Below are positions 61,666 to 64,000 of a DNA stretch of 64,000 bases, in pieces. Source of the DNA: Parvibaculum sp049671045 (GTDB taxonomy: Bacteria > Pseudomonadota > Alphaproteobacteria > Parvibaculales > Parvibaculaceae); contig NZ_JBATUH010000043.1 of assembly GCF_049671045.1 (NCBI RefSeq), positions 15,241 through 79,240 of the forward strand. Direction: 5' to 3'. Both the position numbers and the translations under genes were made by a program. Below the pieces are notes generated by a model. It had not been told where the DNA came from, ran no database searches, and saw nothing but the letters and a program-made list of their open reading frames with translations. The first letter of the stretch is position 1; every line of letters starts with the position of its first letter.

Positions 61666-63291
61666 TCAGCCCTGGCGGCGCGCCGCCACGGTCTGCTCGA
61701 GCGCAACCGCAATGTCCTGAACCACGCCGGGCCAGTCGCGGCGCTGCTTCTGGCGGAAGAGGCGCATGGAGCGATAGAGAGGCGTCGTGTCCGCGCCGAG
61801 CCCCCAGCGCCAATCCGGCACGCGGGACAGCATCGTCCAGACAGGCGTGCCGAGCGCGCCGGCCAGATGGATGAGCGACGTGTCGACGCCGATGACGAGA
61901 TCGAGCGCCGCGATCGCGCCCGCTGTCGCCATCATATTCGACACGTCCTTGGAAAGATCGGTCACGCCTTCCTTGAAGAGAACGGCATCCGCCGGCTTCG
62001 CGCCGATCTGCAGGCTGTAGAAATGACACCCCTCGACCTTGAGCAGCGGCAAAAGCCTCTCGGCCTGCATTGAGCGGCTGTAGTCGTATTTGTGCGAGGT
62101 ATTGCCCGCCCAGACGAGGCCGACCTTGAGCCCGTCCTTCCCGGCGAAACGATTTCTGAAGATCTCGACCTGATCGTCGGACGCGGAAAGATAGGCATCC
62201 TGAGGATCGCGCCGCTCGACCGGATAGGACAGAAGAAGCGGCAGGCTCATCAGCGCGCAATGGAAATCGGCGCCATCGGATGCAGGCGCGGACCGCACGA
62301 CCTCGACAAACGGGAAATTGAGTTCGGCCAGGCGCTGCAGGCCCGTCTGCGTCTGCAGGATGATCGCGCCGGGCCGCCGCGCCGCCAGCGGCTTCAGAAA
62401 CCGCAGATATTGGAGCGCGTCGCCGAGTCCCTGCTCGCAATGAATGAAGAGCCGCTTTCCCTCGATCGGCTCGCCCCGCCAGAGCTGGCCGGGGAGATTG
62501 CGCGGACGGATGCCCGGCATGGCGAGCCGCCATTCATATTCGGCGAGGCCGCCCTTCAAATCGCCCTGCAACATCCGCAGCATGGCGAGTGAGATACGGG
62601 CATTGGCATTTTTCGGATTGGCCTCGATGGCCTGCTGCAACCGCTCGGCTGCAAGGCCGAACTCGCCCTCCTCCCGATAGTTCAATCCGTCATTGACCAT
62701 CGCTTCGGAATAATTCGGCTGAAGCGCGATCGCCCGCGCGAAGGCGTCATGCGCCTCTCCTTCGCGCTCGAGACGCACGAGCGCATTGCCGAGATTGTTC
62801 CACGCATGCGCGAATTGCGGATTGCCGGCAAGCGCCTTGCGGTAGCACTCCTCGGCCTTGGCGAAATCTCCGCGGTCGTAATGGATGATGCCCAGATTGT
62901 TCCAGGCCTGGGAATTCCTGGAATCGAGCGCGATCGCGCGCTCACCGGCGGCAAGCGCGGGCTCCGTCTTGCCGCGCAGCCTGTACATCTCCGCCAGATT
63001 GGCGTGAAAGGCCGAGGTCTGCGGCGCAAGCTCGATCGCCTTCTCGATGAACTTGATCGCGCGGTCGAGCCGGCCCTGCCGGTAGGCGACGACACCGATC
63101 AGGTGAAACGCATCGGCATTGCGTGCCTGACCGTTGGCCACATCCTGCGCCACCTTTTCGGCTTCCGCCAGGCGGCCCGCATCCATGAGATCACGCGCAA
63201 GCTTGAGCGCCTCTTCGACGGACATCCAGCGCTTCGGCGCAGCCCCCGCATCGGCGCGCCGCGGCGCTGCCCCCTCCCTCGTCTCTACCAT
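61666..63291 (-). CDS. TPR protein with GT9-like glycosyltransferase domain (paralogue)
   Basis: A 541-residue protein built like the next gene downstream: longer TPR array (about residues 25-270), then LAEYEWRLAMPGIRPR, GKRLFIHCEQGLGDALQYLRFLKPL, LKVGLVWAGNTSHKYDYSRSM and LDLVIGVDTSLIHLAGALGTPVW. The last 100 residues are closely similar to those of the paralogue, showing tandem duplication. Start at ATG 63291 is preferred over a GTG 13 codons earlier because GAGAGTGGG precedes it. It lies just after the terminator of the autotransporter gene. Confidence 0.8.
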   Translation of the reverse strand: MVETREGAAPRRADAGAAPKRWMSVEEALKLARDLMDAGRLAEAEKVAQDVANGQARNADAFHLIGVVAYRQGRLDRAIKFIEKAIELAPQTSAFHANLAEMYRLRGKTEPALAAGERAIALDSRNSQAWNNLGIIHYDRGDFAKAEECYRKALAGNPQFAHAWNNLGNALVRLEREGEAHDAFARAIALQPNYSEAMVNDGLNYREEGEFGLAAERLQQAIEANPKNANARISLAMLRMLQGDLKGGLAEYEWRLAMPGIRPRNLPGQLWRGEPIEGKRLFIHCEQGLGDALQYLRFLKPLAARRPGAIILQTQTGLQRLAELNFPFVEVVRSAPASDGADFHCALMSLPLLLSYPVERRDPQDAYLSASDDQVEIFRNRFAGKDGLKVGLVWAGNTSHKYDYSRSMQAERLLPLLKVEGCHFYSLQIGAKPADAVLFKEGVTDLSKDVSNMMATAGAIAALDLVIGVDTSLIHLAGALGTPVWTMLSRVPDWRWGLGADTTPLYRSMRLFRQKQRRDWPGVVQDIAVALEQTVAARRQG

Positions 63292-63334
63292 GCACCCACT
63301 CTCTGTCTGGAAGGCGGTCAGTATAGTCACTTAC

Positions 63335-63366
63335 GAAAAGGAGCGGCAGTATTTCTCTGCCGCTCC
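63335..63366 (-). terminator. Intrinsic terminator of the autotransporter gene
   Basis: GGAGCGGCAG and CTGCCGCTCC form a perfect 10-bp stem around a 7-base loop; on the minus strand TTTTC follows. It begins 33 bases after the autotransporter stop at 63399. Confidence 0.8.
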
Positions 63367-63398
63367 CCAAACTCGTCCGCTGGCTGAACCTGCGAAGT

Positions 63399-64000
63399 TT
63401 AGAACTTCAGCCTCAGGCGCAGCGATGCGGTGCTGTCGGTGTAGTTGCTCGAGAAGTCACCATTGTACTCGACCGTACCGTCGATCCCGTCGGTCAGCTT
63501 CAAGGTGACACCGGCACCCACGATCGCCGCATCCCGCGCCGCATTGGCGCCGGTGACCGTGAAGGCACTGCCCGGAATGCCCGCCAGCGAAGCCGTCGTC
63601 GACGGGTTCTGATCGCCGAATGCGTGCCTCCAGCCGAGCGCCAGCTGTGGCGTCCACTCCGTTCCGCCACCGCTGCGGAACGTCTGGGACCACCTGACGC
63701 CGATACGGCTGTTGGCCGTGGTCGCCGTCTGCTCATCCAGCGTCAGATTGAACGGCGCCGCACCCGTCTCCGTCGAGCCGTCCACCGTCGTGCGCGTGTA
63801 GAGCAGACCCGCGAAGGGCGAGAGCTTCGCATCGTTGCCGAGGTCGAAGGCATAGCCGAACTCGGCGCCCGCAGAGACCGAGCTGCCATCCGGCGAGCGA
63901 TGGGCCGAATAGCTCGTCCCGAGCACGGTGAAGCGGCGCTCCATGCTGTAGCTCTGGTGGCCATAGCCCAGCATCGCATTCATGTAGAGCGAACCGACCT
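63399..64000 (-). CDS. Autotransporter beta-barrel domain (C-terminal part, truncated by window edge)
   Basis: The last 200 residues of a protein that begins beyond the window. Alternating strands (SYSMERRFTVLGTSYSAHRSPDG, AEFGYAFDLGNDAKLSPFAGLLYTRTTVDG, WTPQLALGWRHAFGD) and the terminal LRLRLKF with C-terminal Phe are typical of type V autotransporter translocator domains, which dock to BAM. The passenger cannot be seen. Next in the same direction are TPR-glycosyltransferases. Confidence 0.85.
   Translation of the reverse strand, partial: VGSLYMNAMLGYGHQSYSMERRFTVLGTSYSAHRSPDGSSVSAGAEFGYAFDLGNDAKLSPFAGLLYTRTTVDGSTETGAAPFNLTLDEQTATTANSRIGVRWSQTFRSGGGTEWTPQLALGWRHAFGDQNPSTTASLAGIPGSAFTVTGANAARDAAIVGAGVTLKLTDGIDGTVEYNGDFSSNYTDSTASLRLRLKF

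Overview
The window is high-GC, densely coded DNA from a Gram-negative bacterium, most likely an alphaproteobacterium. Three things point that way. The tRNA-His gene lacks the extra G at position -1 and has A73, a hallmark of that class. The gene families (DUF1302/DUF1329, many acyl-CoA and SDR enzymes, AsmA, a Wzc with fused kinase) fit. Codon use is strongly GC-rich. The mix of alkane/terpenoid-type catabolic genes resembles Parvibaculum-like organisms, but that genus guess is inference.

Layout. 1-3.5 kb: the end of a D-aminoacylase-type amidohydrolase and a GH17-GT2 beta-glucan synthase. 3.6-32.4 kb: a large catabolic island for a hydrophobic, probably cyclic or terpenoid/ketone-like substrate. 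It holds (i) a luciferase-like monooxygenase / acyl-CoA ligase / SDR operon behind a sigma-54 promoter, with its AcoR-type activator upstream; (ii) an enoyl-CoA hydratase / acyl-CoA dehydrogenase operon; (iii) a TetR regulator and an HSL-type esterase; (iv) a translationally coupled cupin-tetR-FAH operon; (v) an eight-gene operon running from a Baeyer-Villiger monooxygenase (BVMO) through YCF48, MMPL/RND, DUF1302, DUF1329, VOC and SMP-30 lactonase genes to an acyl-CoA ligase; and (vi) an SDR, another acyl-CoA ligase and a GST. 32.5-39.6 kb: housekeeping and mixed genes (response regulator, tRNA-His, epoxide-hydrolase-like enzyme, SDRs, AsmA, cupin, small membrane protein). 39.8-57.1 kb: a Wzx/Wzy-type exopolysaccharide locus with a decayed CapK-like gene at its edge, glycosyltransferases, flippase, methyltransferase, UDP-galactopyranose mutase, two polymerase/ligase-like proteins, Wzc, outer-membrane barrel, Wza, a phosphatase and KdsD/KpsF. 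57.1-64 kb: a small membrane-anchored protein, three TPR proteins (one with a sulfotransferase domain, two with GT9-like domains) and the barrel end of an autotransporter that runs out of the window.

The most striking content is regulatory. Two operons 21 kb apart (the luciferase-like operon and the BVMO operon) share the same arrangement: a -24/-12 sigma-54 promoter with GG-N10-GC spacing and, 80-150 bp upstream, GTCCG-N5-CGGAC inverted repeats. They probably form one enhancer-dependent regulon of the AcoR-type protein encoded at 7749-9701. Independently, three promoters (enoyl-CoA hydratase operon, esterase, BVMO operon) carry the same 31-bp operator with core AGTCASTGACT laid over a TTGACT -35 box, which suggests one TetR repressor. 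Together they describe an apparently undescribed two-layer catabolic regulon: BVMO makes an ester or lactone, SMP-30 lactonase or esterase opens it, ligases make CoA thioesters, and the dehydrogenase/hydratase pair continues beta-oxidation-like breakdown, with DUF1302/DUF1329/RND proteins handling the hydrophobic compound at the envelope.

All functional calls come from reading motifs by eye; no database search was run.
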